DNA of 64,000 nucleotides from the NCBI GenBank assembly GCA_023700805.1, contig JAMPYF010000002.1:124001-188000 (forward strand). The letters are read 5' to 3'. Source of the stretch: Sulfuritalea sp. (lineage in GTDB: Bacteria; Pseudomonadota; Gammaproteobacteria; Burkholderiales; Rhodocyclaceae). Every line of letters starts with the position of its first letter. The stretch's first letter is position 1. Positions 25,020 to 35,265 of this stretch are shown here, in pieces. Below the pieces are notes generated by a model that had not been told where the DNA came from, did not search any database, and saw nothing but the letters and a program-made list of their open reading frames with translations. The position numbers were made by a program, and so were the translations under genes.

Positions 25020-25589
25020 ATGCAGGAAATCTACGTCAGCACCGACGTCGAAACCGACGGCCCGGTGGCAGGAAGGCATTCCATGCTGAGCATGGGCTCG
25101 GCAGCGTATGCGGCCGACAAGAAACTGCTGTCGACCTTCTCCGCCAACCTGGAAACCCTGCCTGGATTCACCGCCGACCCCGTGACCGCGGCCTGGTGGG
25201 CGACGCAGCCGGAAGCCTGGTCGGCCTGCAGGCAGAACCTCGAAACTCCCGCCGCGGCCATGCTGCGCTACCTGGCGTGGCTCAAGGCCTTGCCGGGAAG
25301 GCCGGTCTTCGTCGCCTACCCGGTCGTCTTCGATTTTTCCTTCGTGTACTGGTACCTCACGCAATTCGCCGGAGAGAACCCGTTCGGCTATTCGGCGATC
25401 GACATCAAGACCTACGCCATGGCGATGCTGCGCAAACCCTACCGTGCCTGCGGCAAGCGCTCCATGCCGGCCGGGTGGTTCGACCCGTTTGCCCACACTC
25501 ACGTGGCGCTGGACGATGCGATCGAGCAGGGCGCGCTGTTCTGCAACATGCTGCGCGCCAACCTGGAATCCGCCGAGCCGGAGCATTGA
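25020..25589 (+). CDS. DEDDh-type 3'-5' exonuclease
   Basis: This 189-residue protein has the RNase-T/DnaQ-like fold motifs. ExoI is DVETDGP with Asp9 and Glu11, ExoII surrounds [11 protein letters not shown], and ExoIII is [11 protein letters not shown] with His and Asp. These residues bind two metals for hydrolysis of nucleic acid 3' ends. The ATG at 25020 follows a strong GGAGGG site; ten further upstream codons are not needed. It is monocistronic, between the HD-GYP gene and a spermidine-synthase-like gene. Whether it acts on RNA or DNA is not determinable. Confidence 0.85.
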   Translation: MQEIYVSTDVETDGPVAGRHSMLSMGSAAYAADKKLLSTFSANLETLPGFTADPVTAAWWATQPEAWSACRQNLETPAAAMLRYLAWLKALPGRPVFVAYPVVFDFSFVYWYLTQFAGENPFGYSAIDIKTYAMAMLRKPYRACGKRSMPAGWFDPFAHTHVALDDAIEQGALFCNMLRANLESAEPEH

Positions 25590-25710
25590 GCGGATCGGCT
25601 GCGGCCGCCTGTTGAAACAAGCGTCGGCGCCGCAGGCATCAGACGTGTGGCGAAGCGCATTAGAATTTGCTTCGGGCTTTCCTGCCTTCCCTCGCCACCC
25701 ATCGGTCTCC

Positions 25711-26589
25711 ATGTCATCCGCATCGCCCTGGTTTGAACTGCCCAGCCCCTTCGATCCCGACGGTGGCCGGGTGCTGATGCTGGAGCCGCCCTGGGCCAGC
25801 GCGGAGGTCTTGCGCTCGCAGTTGCTCGACGAGACTTACCCCAAGCCCTACGTCATGGACGACGGCGAGCGGCGTTTTCTGCATTTCAACGAACGCCTGA
25901 TCCAGAGCGCCATGCGTCTGGCCGCGCCCAACGAACTGGACCTGCGTTACACGCAAAAGATGATGTCCTTCCTGCTGTTCCGTTCCAGGCCGCGGCGTCT
26001 CGTGTTGATCGGCCTCGGCGGCGGCTCCCTGGTCAAGTTCTGCCACGCCCGGCTGCCGGCCACGCAGGTGACCGTGCTGGAAAACAATCCCGACGTGATC
26101 GCCTTGCGGGAGGCTTTCCTGGTGCCGCCCGACAGCCCCAACCTCAAGGTGCTGGAGGCCGACGGCGCCGAGTATCTGGAGCAAACGGAGAAAGGCATCG
26201 ACGTATTGCTGGTGGATGCCTTCGACAGCGGCGGTTTCGCCCCGAGCCTCGCCAACCGGGAATTCTTCGAGCAGGCCCGTTCCAGGCTGAGGAGACGCGG
26301 CGTGCTGGTGGTGAATCTGGCGGGAGTCAGGCAGCGCTACGAGGGTCTGATCGGGGTGGCCATGCAGGTCTTCGACGATCAGGTCATCGTGGTTCCGGTG
26401 CCGGAGGACGACAACCATGTGTTGCTGGCCTTCGGCGACCCCCTGTTCGAACCCGACTGGCGCCGGCTGCGTGCCTTGGCCAGGGAATTGCGCGCCAAGT
26501 ACGGACTGGACTTTCCCGACTTCCTGGAAAAAATCGAGCGCTCGGCCAAGCTCGGTCTGGCCCGCCGCGAAGCGGGGCGTGGGCATTGA
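25711..26589 (+). CDS. Spermidine synthase-like methyltransferase-fold protein
   Basis: This 292-residue protein has the class I methyltransferase/aminopropyltransferase core: LIGLGGGSLVKFCH (nucleotide loop), TVLENNPDVIAL (acidic strand end) and VLLVDAFDSGG. It resembles spermine/spermidine-synthase-domain proteins, but the canonical aminopropyltransferase gate motifs are not evident, so true polyamine synthesis is unproven. The ATG at 25711 begins MSSASPWFELPS. No signal peptide is seen. The next gene follows after a 196-bp gap holding a copy of the dispersed motif. Confidence 0.8.
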   Translation: MSSASPWFELPSPFDPDGGRVLMLEPPWASAEVLRSQLLDETYPKPYVMDDGERRFLHFNERLIQSAMRLAAPNELDLRYTQKMMSFLLFRSRPRRLVLIGLGGGSLVKFCHARLPATQVTVLENNPDVIALREAFLVPPDSPNLKVLEADGAEYLEQTEKGIDVLLVDAFDSGGFAPSLANREFFEQARSRLRRRGVLVVNLAGVRQRYEGLIGVAMQVFDDQVIVVPVPEDDNHVLLAFGDPLFEPDWRRLRALARELRAKYGLDFPDFLEKIERSAKLGLARREAGRGH

Positions 26590-26663
26590 GTCACCTGGCC
26601 CCGCGTCGCCAGCCGACCGGCGTCGGCGCGCAGCAGCGCTGCGCGACGGCCCTTCGCCGTGGC

Positions 26664-26676
26664 GCCAGCATCAACT
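26664..26676 (+). repeat. Dispersed 13-bp motif, two mismatches
   Basis: GCCAGCATCAACT with the usual flanks (GCCGTGGC before, CTTGCGGA after) lies upstream of the histidine phosphatase gene. The conserved flanks support membership of the family. Confidence 0.7.
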
Positions 26677-26785
26677 CTTGCGGACAATCAAAGCGATCGG
26701 CCTGGACTGCGCGGCCCGCGCAGTCCGTTTGACCCTGGCGCCTGCAGGACCTCTGCTGCATCGAGTTGCGCTAGCATTTCGCCGC

Positions 26786-27349
26786 ATGAGGCGCGCTTTC
26801 CTGTCGATGCTCTGTGTGGCTTCCCTTGGCGGCGGCGCAGGGGCGGCCGATGTCGTGCCGCTCGGCGAACTCGCGCGGCCGGGACGGGTGCTGATGCTGC
26901 GCCACGCCAGCGCGCCGGGCACCGGCGACCCGGCCCACTTCAGGCTGGACGACTGCGCGACGCAGCGCAATCTCGATGCGGCCGGCCGTGCCCAGGCGGC
27001 GGCGCTCGGCGAGCGGCTGGCGCGGGCCGGCGTGAAGGGGGCAAAGGTCTATTCGAGCCAGTGGTGCCGCTGCCTGGAGACGGCGCGGCTGCTCGCGCTC
27101 GGCGCGGTCGAGGCGCTGCCGGCGCTGAATTCCTTCTACCCCAGTCCGCAGGCGCGCGAGCCGCGGATCGCCGCGCTGCGCGCGTTTCTCTCGGCGCTGC
27201 CGCAGGACGGGCCGCCGCTGGTGCTGGTGACCCACCAGTTCACCATCAACGAGTTCACCGGTGCGGGCACGGTGTCGGGCGGCGGCAGCGTGTTCGAGCT
27301 GAACGGCACGCGCGAGCCGCGCCTGGTCGGCTCGATCGCGGCCAACTGA
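26786..27349 (+). CDS. Secreted histidine phosphatase family protein
   Basis: This 187-residue protein has a signal peptide (MRRAFLSMLCVASLGGGAGA) and a phosphoglycerate-mutase-like domain. The phospho-accepting histidine is in VLMLRHASAPG, and the second catalytic histidine is in LVTHQFTINEF. Such exported members dephosphorylate unknown substrates in the periplasm. The ATG at 26786 was chosen because it begins the signal peptide. It converges on the second Liv operon across a repeat-filled gap. Confidence 0.87.
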   Translation: MRRAFLSMLCVASLGGGAGAADVVPLGELARPGRVLMLRHASAPGTGDPAHFRLDDCATQRNLDAAGRAQAAALGERLARAGVKGAKVYSSQWCRCLETARLLALGAVEALPALNSFYPSPQAREPRIAALRAFLSALPQDGPPLVLVTHQFTINEFTGAGTVSGGGSVFELNGTREPRLVGSIAAN

Positions 27350-27360
27350 TACGGCATTGC

Positions 27361-27505
27361 GGGCGCCGTGGCGCCATCCGCTACGGCGAGGATCCGCAGC
27401 GGCGAGGAAAGCGTACTTTGCTTGACCGCCCTGCTGCGCAGGGGCTTCATCAGAGCGTTTTTTGCTCGACCGCCTTGTAGCGCAGGAGCTTCATCAGCGA
27501 CAACT
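27361..27505 (-). repeat. Dispersed element at a convergent gene junction, tandem copies
   Basis: Read on the minus strand, 27453-27361 matches 57983-58060 over about 75 bp, including CCCCTGCGCAGCAGGGCGG and CAAGCAAAGTACG. A shortened second unit (27505-27454) precedes it and starts with AGTTGTCGCTGATGAAG, a relative of the 13-bp motif. The element includes the hairpin CCCTGC/GCAGGG and occupies the convergent gap between the phosphatase and livF. Confidence 0.75.
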
Positions 27506-27511
27506 ATCCGA

Positions 27512-28306
27512 CTATTCGCCGAGGTAGGCGCTGCGCACGCGCGAGTCGGCGAGCAGCGCGGCGGAACTGTCGGCCAGCGTGATGAGGCCGCTTTCCATCA
27601 CGTAGCCGCGCGAGCAGACCTCCAGCGCGAGCCGGGCATTCTGTTCGACCAGCAAGATGGTCATGCCTTCGGCGGCGACGGCGCGGATCACCTCGAAGAC
27701 TTTCTCCACCATCAGCGGCGCCAGGCCCATCGACGGCTCGTCGAGCAGCAGCAGTTTCGGCCGGCCCATCAGCGCGCGGCCGATCGCCAGCATCTGCTGC
27801 TCGCCGCCGGAGAGCGTGCCGGCCACCTGCGCGGCGCGTTCCCTGAGGCGCGGCAGCAGGCCGTAGACGCGTTCCAGGTCGCTGGCGATGCCGGCCGTGT
27901 CGCGGCGATGGTAGGCGCCCATGGCGAGGTTCTCGGCGATCGTCAGGCGGGCGAAGATGCCGCGGCCTTCGGGCACCAGCGCCAGGCCCCGGCCGATCAG
28001 TTCGTGGCTCGGCAGCGCTTCGATGCGCTGCGCGCCGTAGTGGATCTCGCCGCGCGAGGGAACCATGCGCGCCAACGCCTTCAGCGTCGAGGTCTTGCCG
28101 GCGCCGTTGGCGCCGATCAGGCAGACGATCTCGTTCTGCTCGACGGCGAATGAAATTCCCTTCACCGCGGCAATTCCGCCGTAATGAACCTGAAGGTTCG
28201 TTACGGCAAGTATTGAACGGCCATCCCCCCGGCCCCCTTCCCGAGAAAGGGGATGACTATGCTCGCTCGCTGCGCTCGAAATTGTCGCGTCAGTGGGAGG
28301 TGCCAA
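27512..28306 (-). CDS. livF: Branched-chain-type ABC transporter ATPase (LivF), second system
   Basis: This ATPase of the second Liv importer has GANGAGKTS, LSGGEQQ and LLLLDEPSMGLAP. Typical LivF proteins start two or three residues before the first strand (ILAVTNLQVHYGG). No standard start codon exists there because hairpin repeat copy E lies immediately upstream and is in frame. The only in-frame start is a TTG at 28306, inside the end of livG. This gives a 264-residue protein with about 30 foreign N-terminal residues. The true initiation site is therefore uncertain. Confidence 0.85.
   Translation of the reverse strand: MAPPTDATISSAASEHSHPLSREGGRGDGRSILAVTNLQVHYGGIAAVKGISFAVEQNEIVCLIGANGAGKTSTLKALARMVPSRGEIHYGAQRIEALPSHELIGRGLALVPEGRGIFARLTIAENLAMGAYHRRDTAGIASDLERVYGLLPRLRERAAQVAGTLSGGEQQMLAIGRALMGRPKLLLLDEPSMGLAPLMVEKVFEVIRAVAAEGMTILLVEQNARLALEVCSRGYVMESGLITLADSSAALLADSRVRSAYLGE
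28222..28280 (-). repeat. Hairpin repeat between operon genes, copy E
   Basis: On the minus strand this reads GTCATCCCCTTTCTCGGGA then AGGGGGCCGGGGGGATGG, the same core as copies A-D. It lies at the livG-livF junction and appears to be translated as part of livF. Confidence 0.75.
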
Positions 28307-29053
28307 GATAGGCCTCGATGACTTTCGGGTTGGAGCGCACCACCTCGGGCACGTCCTCGGCGATTTTCTCGCCGTAGTCGAGCACCGCGACGCGGTCGCA
28401 CAGGCCCAGCACCAGCTTGACGTCGTGCTCGATCAGCAGGACGGTCAGGCCGTCCTTGCGCAATCCTTCGATCAGGCCGCGCAGCGCCGCGGTCTCGGTT
28501 GCGTTCATGCCGGCGGCGGGTTCGTCGAGCGCCAGCAGTTTCGGCTCGGTGGCCAGGGCGCGGGCGATTTCGAGGCGCCGCTGGTCGCCGTAGGACAGGT
28601 GGCGCGCCAGGTCGTCGGCGCGCTCGGCGATGCCGACGTAATGCAGCAGCTCGTAGGCAGAGCGGCGGATCGCGGCTTCCTCGGCGCGCTCGGCGCGGGT
28701 GCGCAGGATGGCCTGGATGACGCCGGCCCTGGTGCGCAGGTGGCGGCCGACCATGACGTTTTCCAGCGCGGTCATGTTGCCGAACAGGCGGATGTTCTGG
28801 AAGGTGCGCGCGATGCCGGCGGCGGCCACCGCGTGCGGGCTTTCCAGATTCAGCGGCGCGCCGGCGAACCGCACCTCGCCGCCGTCGCGCGGATAGAGCC
28901 CGGTGAATACGTTGAACAGCGTGGTCTTGCCGGCACCGTTGGGTCCGATCAGGCCGTAGATTTCGCCGCTGGCGATGGTCAGCGAGACATCCTTCAGCGC
29001 CTGCACGCCGCCGAAGCGCTTGGCGATGCCGCGGGCCTCCAGGAGCACGGTGC

Positions 29054-29057
<4 letters not shown>
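28290..29057 (-). CDS. livG: Branched-chain-type ABC transporter ATPase (LivG), second system
   Basis: This 255-residue ATPase has GPNGAGKTT, the LivG-type LSYGDQRRLEIARAL signature and LLALDEPAAGMN, plus the C-terminal IEAYLGTSH tail typical of LivG. Its start overlaps the livM stop by 4 bp. It energises import together with LivF through the LivH/LivM permeases. Confidence 0.94.
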
Positions 29058-30106
<1,049 letters not shown>

Positions 30107-30113
30107 GGTTTCT

Positions 30114-31109
30114 CTAGGCTCTCTCGGAAACCCGCTCGCCGAGCAGGCCGGAGGGGCGGAACACCAGCACCAGGATCAGCATCAGGAAGGCGAAAACCTC
30201 CTGGTAGTTGCTGCCGAACAGCACGAAGTGGGCGCCGTCGGCGCAGCGCTCGCCCATCCAGCCCATGCCTTCGCCGGCGCCGGGCCAGCGGCAGAGGTTG
30301 GTGAGGTCGCCGACGTAGCCGGTGCCGAGCGCTTCGACCAGGCCGAGCAGGATGCCGCCGAGCATGGCGCCGGCGATGTTGCCGATACCGCCCAGCACCG
30401 CCGCCGAGAAGGCCTTGAGGCCGAGGCTGAAGCCCATCGTGTAATGCGCGATGCCGTAGTAGCTGCCGTACATGACGCCGGCGACGGCGCCGAGCCCGGC
30501 GCCGATGACGAAGGTGGCGGCGATCACGCGGTCGGCGTTGATCCCCATCAGGCCGGCGACATGGACGTTCTCGGCGGTGGCGCGGATCGCGATGCCGAAG
30601 CGCGTGCGATAGACGAACCAGGACAGGCCGGCCATCATGATCAATGACAAGAGGATGATGGCGATCTGCACGCTGCTGATCGCCGCGCCGCCGACGGCGA
30701 ACACGCGGTTGTCGATGATCTGCGGAAAGGCCAGCGGGTTGCGGCCCCAGACCAGCAGGGCCAGGTGCTGCAGGATGATCGACATGCCGATCGCGGTGAT
30801 CAGCGGCGCCAGGCGCGGCGCGTGGCGCAAGGGGCGATAGGCCGCGCGTTCCAGCAGATAGCCCATGACCATGCAGGCCGGAATCGCCGCGATGACGCCG
30901 GCCAGCACGATGACCAGCGGCGGCAGGCCGCCGCCGGCGAGCGAGCTGATGACCGAGAAGGCCACCATGGCGCCGATCATCACGACTTCGCCGTGGGCGA
31001 AGTTGATCAGCTGGATCACGCCATAGACCATGGTGTAGCCGAGCGCGACCACGGCATAGACGCTGCCAGTGGTGAGGCCGTTGATGATCTGCTGTAGCAG
31101 GATGTCCAT
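30114..31109 (-). CDS. livH: Branched-chain-type ABC transporter permease (LivH), second system
   Basis: This 331-residue permease has the classical start LLQQIINGLTTGSVYAVVALGYTMVYG and the late AVLGGIGNIAGAMLGG segment. It contains a loop of about 25 residues near residue 275 (DLTNLCRWPGAGEGMGWMGERC) that is characteristic of proteobacterial LivH. It follows livK after a strong terminator hairpin, so permease genes are probably expressed at a lower level than the binding protein. Confidence 0.93.
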   Translation of the reverse strand: MDILLQQIINGLTTGSVYAVVALGYTMVYGVIQLINFAHGEVVMIGAMVAFSVISSLAGGGLPPLVIVLAGVIAAIPACMVMGYLLERAAYRPLRHAPRLAPLITAIGMSIILQHLALLVWGRNPLAFPQIIDNRVFAVGGAAISSVQIAIILLSLIMMAGLSWFVYRTRFGIAIRATAENVHVAGLMGINADRVIAATFVIGAGLGAVAGVMYGSYYGIAHYTMGFSLGLKAFSAAVLGGIGNIAGAMLGGILLGLVEALGTGYVGDLTNLCRWPGAGEGMGWMGERCADGAHFVLFGSNYQEVFAFLMLILVLVFRPSGLLGERVSERA

Positions 31110-31160
31110 GGTCGGGGAGCGCTCAAGTCGCGAGGATACCGTCCCCGCAACTTACGGGGA

Positions 31161-31198
31161 CATAAAAACGGGGAAGGCGCTAAGCGTCTTCCCCGTTT
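31161..31198 (-). terminator. Terminator/attenuator between livK and livHMGF
   Basis: A 15-bp stem (31166-31180 with 31184-31198, one G-T pair) has a TAA loop and is followed on the minus strand by TTTTATG. A second hairpin, GTCCCCG and CGGGGAC (31141-31161), lies directly downstream. Partial read-through would set the ratio of binding protein to permease. Confidence 0.85.
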
Positions 31199-31217
31199 CT
31201 TGGCGAGCGGCGGCGGC

Positions 31218-32546
31218 TTACTTGGCTGGAGCGGGTGCCGGAGCAGGTGCGGCGGGTGCCGCCGGCGCCGCGGCTGCAGCAGCAGGTGCCCCGGCCGCAG
31301 GAGTTGCCGCTGGCGCCACGGCGGCCGGCGCCGGCGCGGAGAGTGCGGCGTACTCGTCGAGGGTCAGCGACTTGCCGCTCTTGAGGATGGCGACCGGCGT
31401 GATCTTGCCTTCCTTCAGCGTGAAGATCGTCATCTCGGCATCCTTGCGGTCGCCCTTTTCGTCGAACTGGATGTTGCCGCTGGCGCCGTTGTGGTTGCTC
31501 GCCGCGAGTGCCGGCAGGTATTTCGCCGGATCGGCCGAATCCGCCTTCTTCATCGCGGCGATCAGCAGGTTGGCAGCGTCGTAGGTGAAAGGCGAGTAGA
31601 GGATCGGATCGACCTTGAACTTGGCCTTGTAGGCATCGAGGAATTTCTTGCCTGCGGCCTGCACCGGGATGCCGGCCTGCGAGCAGAGCAGGCCTTCCGC
31701 GGCCGGGCCGGCGAGTTCGGCCATCTTGTCGGTACAGGCGCCGTCGCCGAAGGCGAACACGGCGGTGATCTTGAGTTCGCGCGCCTGCTTGATCAGCGGG
31801 CCGGCGGTGGCATCCATGCCGCCGTAGAACACCGCGTCGGGACGCTTGCCCTTGAGCTTGGTCAGCACAGCCTTCCAGTCCACGGTCTTGTCGGTGCCCT
31901 TCTCGCGCGGCAGGACCTTGATGCCGGCCGCCTTGAGCGTCTTCTCGACTTCGTTGGCGAGGCCTTCGCCGTAGGCGGTGGCGTCGTCGATCACGGCGAC
32001 GGTCTTCGGCTTGTTCTGGCCGGCGAGATAGTTGGCGACGGCCGGGCCCTGCTGGTCGTCGCGGCCGACGACGCGGAACACGCCCTTGAAGCCCTGTTCG
32101 GTCAACGCGGGATTGGTCGCGGAGCCGGACACCATCGGCAGGCCGGCGCCGTTGTAGATGGCCGAGGCGGGAATCGTGGTGCCGGAATTCAGGTGGCCGA
32201 CGACGCCGGCGACTTTGGCGTCGATCAATTTCTGCGCCACGGTATTGCCGACCTTGGGGTCGGCCTGGTCGTCTTCCGACAGCAGTTCGAACTTGACCTT
32301 CTTGCCGCCCAGGCTGATGCCGGCCGCATTGGCTTCGTCGATGGCGAGGCGCACGCCGTTCTCGTTGTCCTTGCCCAGGTGCGCGATGCCGCCGGTGAGC
32401 GGGGCGACGCTGCCGATCTTGACCGCCATCGGCGGCGGGGGCGGTGCCTGGACCGGCGGGGGGGGCGGCGGTTCTTCCTTGCCGCAACCCATCACGGCGA
32501 CGGCGGCGAGCACGGAAAGCGAGAGGGCTTTGAGGGGCAGGTTCAT
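31218..32546 (-). CDS. livK: Branched-chain-type ABC transporter substrate-binding lipoprotein
   Basis: This 442-residue periplasmic receptor has an LIV-binding fold: KIGSVAPLTGG, DDQADPKVGNTVAQKL, FRVVGRDDQQGP. The signal sequence ends in a lipobox (VAVMGC), so Cys21 should be acylated; LivK proteins of Gram-negatives are usually soluble. A proline tract (EEPPPPPPVQAPPPPP) links the anchor to the domain. The last roughly 45 residues are an Ala/Pro-rich tail, part of it encoded by a variant of the dispersed 13-bp motif. Ligand is unknown. Confidence 0.9.
   Translation of the reverse strand: MNLPLKALSLSVLAAVAVMGCGKEEPPPPPPVQAPPPPPMAVKIGSVAPLTGGIAHLGKDNENGVRLAIDEANAAGISLGGKKVKFELLSEDDQADPKVGNTVAQKLIDAKVAGVVGHLNSGTTIPASAIYNGAGLPMVSGSATNPALTEQGFKGVFRVVGRDDQQGPAVANYLAGQNKPKTVAVIDDATAYGEGLANEVEKTLKAAGIKVLPREKGTDKTVDWKAVLTKLKGKRPDAVFYGGMDATAGPLIKQARELKITAVFAFGDGACTDKMAELAGPAAEGLLCSQAGIPVQAAGKKFLDAYKAKFKVDPILYSPFTYDAANLLIAAMKKADSADPAKYLPALAASNHNGASGNIQFDEKGDRKDAEMTIFTLKEGKITPVAILKSGKSLTLDEYAALSAPAPAAVAPAATPAAGAPAAAAAAPAAPAAPAPAPAPAK
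31302..31314 (-). repeat. Dispersed 13-bp motif, one mismatch (inside livK)
   Basis: AGTTGCCGCTGGC with flanks GCCGCAGG and GCCACGGCGG encodes APAATPAAG in the Ala/Pro tail of the binding protein. Flanks match the iorB copy closely. Confidence 0.65.
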
Positions 32547-32663
32547 GGCAATGCTCCGTTCGGGTCTGGAATTTCAGGGACGAGGCTGCGGGCAAATCAG
32601 CCGGGCAGATTCTTGCCTGCTGTCATGGACTTGTCAATGCTGCCCGGCGCCCGCCGCGAGACG

Positions 32664-32700
32664 AAAAAAAACCAGCCCCACATTGAATGGGACTGGTCTT
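32664..32700 (-). terminator. Rho-independent terminator of the small cytochrome c gene
   Basis: On the minus strand, GACCAGTCCCATT pairs with the following GTGGGGCTGGTT and is followed by eight T residues (plus-strand A-run 32664-32671). It begins 20 bp after the cytochrome stop. Confidence 0.88.
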
Positions 32701-32719
32701 TCTGCTGCCTGCGGCGGAA

Positions 32720-33028
32720 TTACTTGGCGCCGGCGAGAATCCACTTGACCAGTGTGTGCAGATCCGCTTCCTTGACCGCGGCATTCGGCGGCATCGGGAT
32801 CTGGCCCCACACGCCCTTGCCGCCGGCCTTGACCTTGGCAACCAGCATGGCTTCATCGCTGGCCTTGTACTTCTTGGCGACATCCTGGTAAGCCGGGCCG
32901 ACCAGTTTCTTGTCGACGGCGTGGCAAGCCATGCAGCCGCTCTTGGTGGCGAGGTCCTTGTTGGCGAATGCCGGGGCCGAAGCCATAACGCCGGCAGCAA
33001 CCAGCGCGGAGATCAATACCGATTTCAT
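32720..33028 (-). CDS. Small class I cytochrome c (c-551/c8 type)
   Basis: This 102-residue periplasmic monoheme cytochrome has a signal peptide ending ASAPAFA, heme motif CMACH at residues 32-36, and axial methionine Met79 in IPMPPN. It matches the cytochrome c-551/c8 family, electron carriers to terminal oxidases or nitrite reductase. It is monocistronic with its own terminator, which suggests constitutive abundant expression. Confidence 0.93.
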   Translation of the reverse strand: MKSVLISALVAAGVMASAPAFANKDLATKSGCMACHAVDKKLVGPAYQDVAKKYKASDEAMLVAKVKAGGKGVWGQIPMPPNAAVKEADLHTLVKWILAGAK

Positions 33029-33184
33029 GTTGAGTTCCTTGTCGTGTGGAAAAGATTAGTTGTGCCGGGGAAAACACTATTTCAGTGAAGGCCAACGCCG
33101 GCTTTGTCGGCGATAGGCACAGCGACCGAAAGCAAAAACGTTGCGCATCCTAACGCATTCGAAGTCTGCTGAAAATGCTTCATA

Positions 33185-35194
33185 TCAATTTGTAACACTT
33201 CTCAAATTTGCCGTTGGCGGCAGGCAAGTAACGCCGCGGCAGACCCAGGCGTTGACACGATCGCTTTCCGGCTTGGCCAGGGCAGCGGGCAGGCCACGGA
33301 TCCCGTTGGGCAGCGCCAGCACCAGCCGCTGCGGGGCGGCGCCGAGGGTTCGCTGCCATTCCGCCATGGCGGCCGCAGGACCTCTGAGGATGATGATTTC
33401 CGGTGGAGTGAGCGCTTCTTCAAGAGCCCGCAGCAGGCTGCCGAAGCCGCCCGGCGAGCGGCGCATCTGCGGCCAGAACAGCAGTAGGGTTTTTTCCGCG
33501 GCGGCAAGGTAACGCGCCTCGCCCAGCAGATGTCCGAGGCGTTGCAAGGCAAATGCGGCTATGCCATTACCGGCAGGAGTGGCATTGTCATGGCCGGTCT
33601 TGGGACGGTGGATCAGCGCCTCGTGGTCATGGCCGGTGAAGAAGAAACCGCCGTGTTGTTCGTCCTCGAATCGGGCCAGCAGGGTATCGGCCAGTTCGAT
33701 GGCGAAGCCCAGATCCTCGCCGCGAAATTCCGCCTGCATCAGTTCGAGCAGCGCGGCGAGCAGGAAGGCGTGGTCGTCGAGATAGGCGTCGAGATGGGCG
33801 CGACCGTCCTTGGCGGTCGCCAGCAGATGGCCCCCACCCCCCGGGCTCCGCTCGCCGTCCAGCCACATCGTGCTGCGGATGAAGTCCATCGCGCGTTGCG
33901 CCGAGGCCAGCCAGTCGCGGCGTTCGAATACGCGAGCGGCATGCGCCATGCCTTCGATCATCAGCGCGTTCCAGCTGCTCAACACCTTGTCGTCGCGGCC
34001 GGGACGGATGCGCTGCTCGCGCGCGGCAAACAGCTTGTGCCGGGCGGATTCGAGCAGCGGCAGTTGCTCGGCGGCCAGGGGCGCCGCAACCCGCGCGTGC
34101 CAATGGCGGCCCTCGAAATTCGGCGGTCCGTCGAAGCCCCAGCGCCGTGTCGCCAGCGCCAACTCTTGCGGATTCAGCAGGCGTTCGATTTCGCCACGGT
34201 CCCAGACGTAGAACTTGCCTTCCTCGCCCTCCGAATCGGCGTCGAGCGCGGAGTAATAGCCGCCCTCGGCCGCTTGCATTTCGCGCAGCACCCAGCCCGC
34301 GGTCTGGTCGGCGACGCGCGCATACAGCGGATCGCCGCTTTGCGCCCAGGCGTCGGCGCACAGGCCCAGCAGTGGGCCGTTGTCGTAGAGCATTTTTTCG
34401 AAATGCGGGATTTCCCAGCGTTCGTCCACGCTGTAGCGGCAGAAGCCGCCGCCGATCTGGTCGTAGATGCCGCCTTCGCTCATGCGCGTCAGCGTGGTCA
34501 GCGCCATCCGGCGCAGGGCCGCGTCGTCGCGGCGCAGGAGGAAGGCCAGATCGGTCGGATGGGGAAATTTCGGCGCGTTGCCGAAGCCGCCGTGGCGGGG
34601 ATCGAAGGCGCGGGCCAGGGCTTTTTCCGCCGCCGCCAGCGCTTCGGCATCGAGACCGCCGCTCGCCGCCGCGGTCGGCGTGGTGCCGGCCAGCGCGCGA
34701 CGCAGCTCGGCGTTCTGGGTTTCGATGTCGGCCCGGCGATTCTGGAAGGCTTCGGCCACCTTTTCGCAGAGCTCGGCAAAGCCGGGCAGGCCGTAGCGCG
34801 GCTCGCGGGGAAAGTAAGTGCCGCCGAAGAAGGGCGTGCCGTCCGGGGCGAGGAACATGGTCAGCGGCCAGCCGCCGTGGCGCTCGGTCAGCATCTGGTG
34901 CGCGGTCTGGTAGATCTGGTCGAGGTCAGGACGCTCCTCGCGGTCGACCTTGATGTTCACGAACAGGCGGTTCATGACCGACGCCACCTCCGCGTTCTCG
35001 AAGGATTCGTGGGCCATGACATGGCACCAGTGGCAGGCCGAATAGCCGATCGAGAGCAGGATCGGCCGGTTCTCCTGCCGCGCCAGAGCGAGCGCTTGCT
35101 CATCCCAGGGCTGCCAGGCAACCGGGTTGGCCGCATGCTGCAGCAGATAGGGCGAGGTTTCGGCAGAAAGCCGGTTGAAAAGTGGCACGGGCAT
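33185..35194 (-). CDS. DUF255 thioredoxin-fold/glycosidase-like protein (YyaL family)
   Basis: This 669-residue protein has an N-terminal thioredoxin-like domain with [12 protein letters not shown] (near residue 50) and a [23 protein letters not shown] segment. A long (alpha/alpha)6-barrel-like region follows, as in the YyaL/spermatogenesis-associated-20 family. Function is unknown in the family. The segment [13 protein letters not shown] near residue 350 is encoded by an exact copy of the dispersed 13-bp motif. The ATG at 35194 was chosen over an adjacent GTG. The C-terminus is rich in hydrophobic strand-like segments. Confidence 0.9.
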   Translation of the reverse strand: MPVPLFNRLSAETSPYLLQHAANPVAWQPWDEQALALARQENRPILLSIGYSACHWCHVMAHESFENAEVASVMNRLFVNIKVDREERPDLDQIYQTAHQMLTERHGGWPLTMFLAPDGTPFFGGTYFPREPRYGLPGFAELCEKVAEAFQNRRADIETQNAELRRALAGTTPTAAASGGLDAEALAAAEKALARAFDPRHGGFGNAPKFPHPTDLAFLLRRDDAALRRMALTTLTRMSEGGIYDQIGGGFCRYSVDERWEIPHFEKMLYDNGPLLGLCADAWAQSGDPLYARVADQTAGWVLREMQAAEGGYYSALDADSEGEEGKFYVWDRGEIERLLNPQELALATRRWGFDGPPNFEGRHWHARVAAPLAAEQLPLLESARHKLFAAREQRIRPGRDDKVLSSWNALMIEGMAHAARVFERRDWLASAQRAMDFIRSTMWLDGERSPGGGGHLLATAKDGRAHLDAYLDDHAFLLAALLELMQAEFRGEDLGFAIELADTLLARFEDEQHGGFFFTGHDHEALIHRPKTGHDNATPAGNGIAAFALQRLGHLLGEARYLAAAEKTLLLFWPQMRRSPGGFGSLLRALEEALTPPEIIILRGPAAAMAEWQRTLGAAPQRLVLALPNGIRGLPAALAKPESDRVNAWVCRGVTCLPPTANLRSVTN
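34152..34164 (+). repeat. Dispersed 13-bp motif, exact copy (inside DUF255 gene)
   Basis: GCCAGCGCCAACT with GCCGTGTC before and CTTGCGGATT after. The coding strand reads ELALATRR. Confidence 0.8.
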
Positions 35195-35198
35195 CACC

Positions 35199-35245
35199 GG
35201 GTTCGTACGGAACCCGCATCATACCCGATAGAATTAGTCGGGTAT
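35199..35245. other. Two hairpins between cheY and the DUF255 gene
   Basis: GGGTTC/GAACCC (35199-35215) and ATACCCGA/TCGGGTAT (35221-35245) lie in the 71-bp gap. Neither has a T-run, so they may be processing or weak termination structures. Confidence 0.45.
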
Positions 35246-35265
35246 AGCCTGCAACTGGTGGACTC

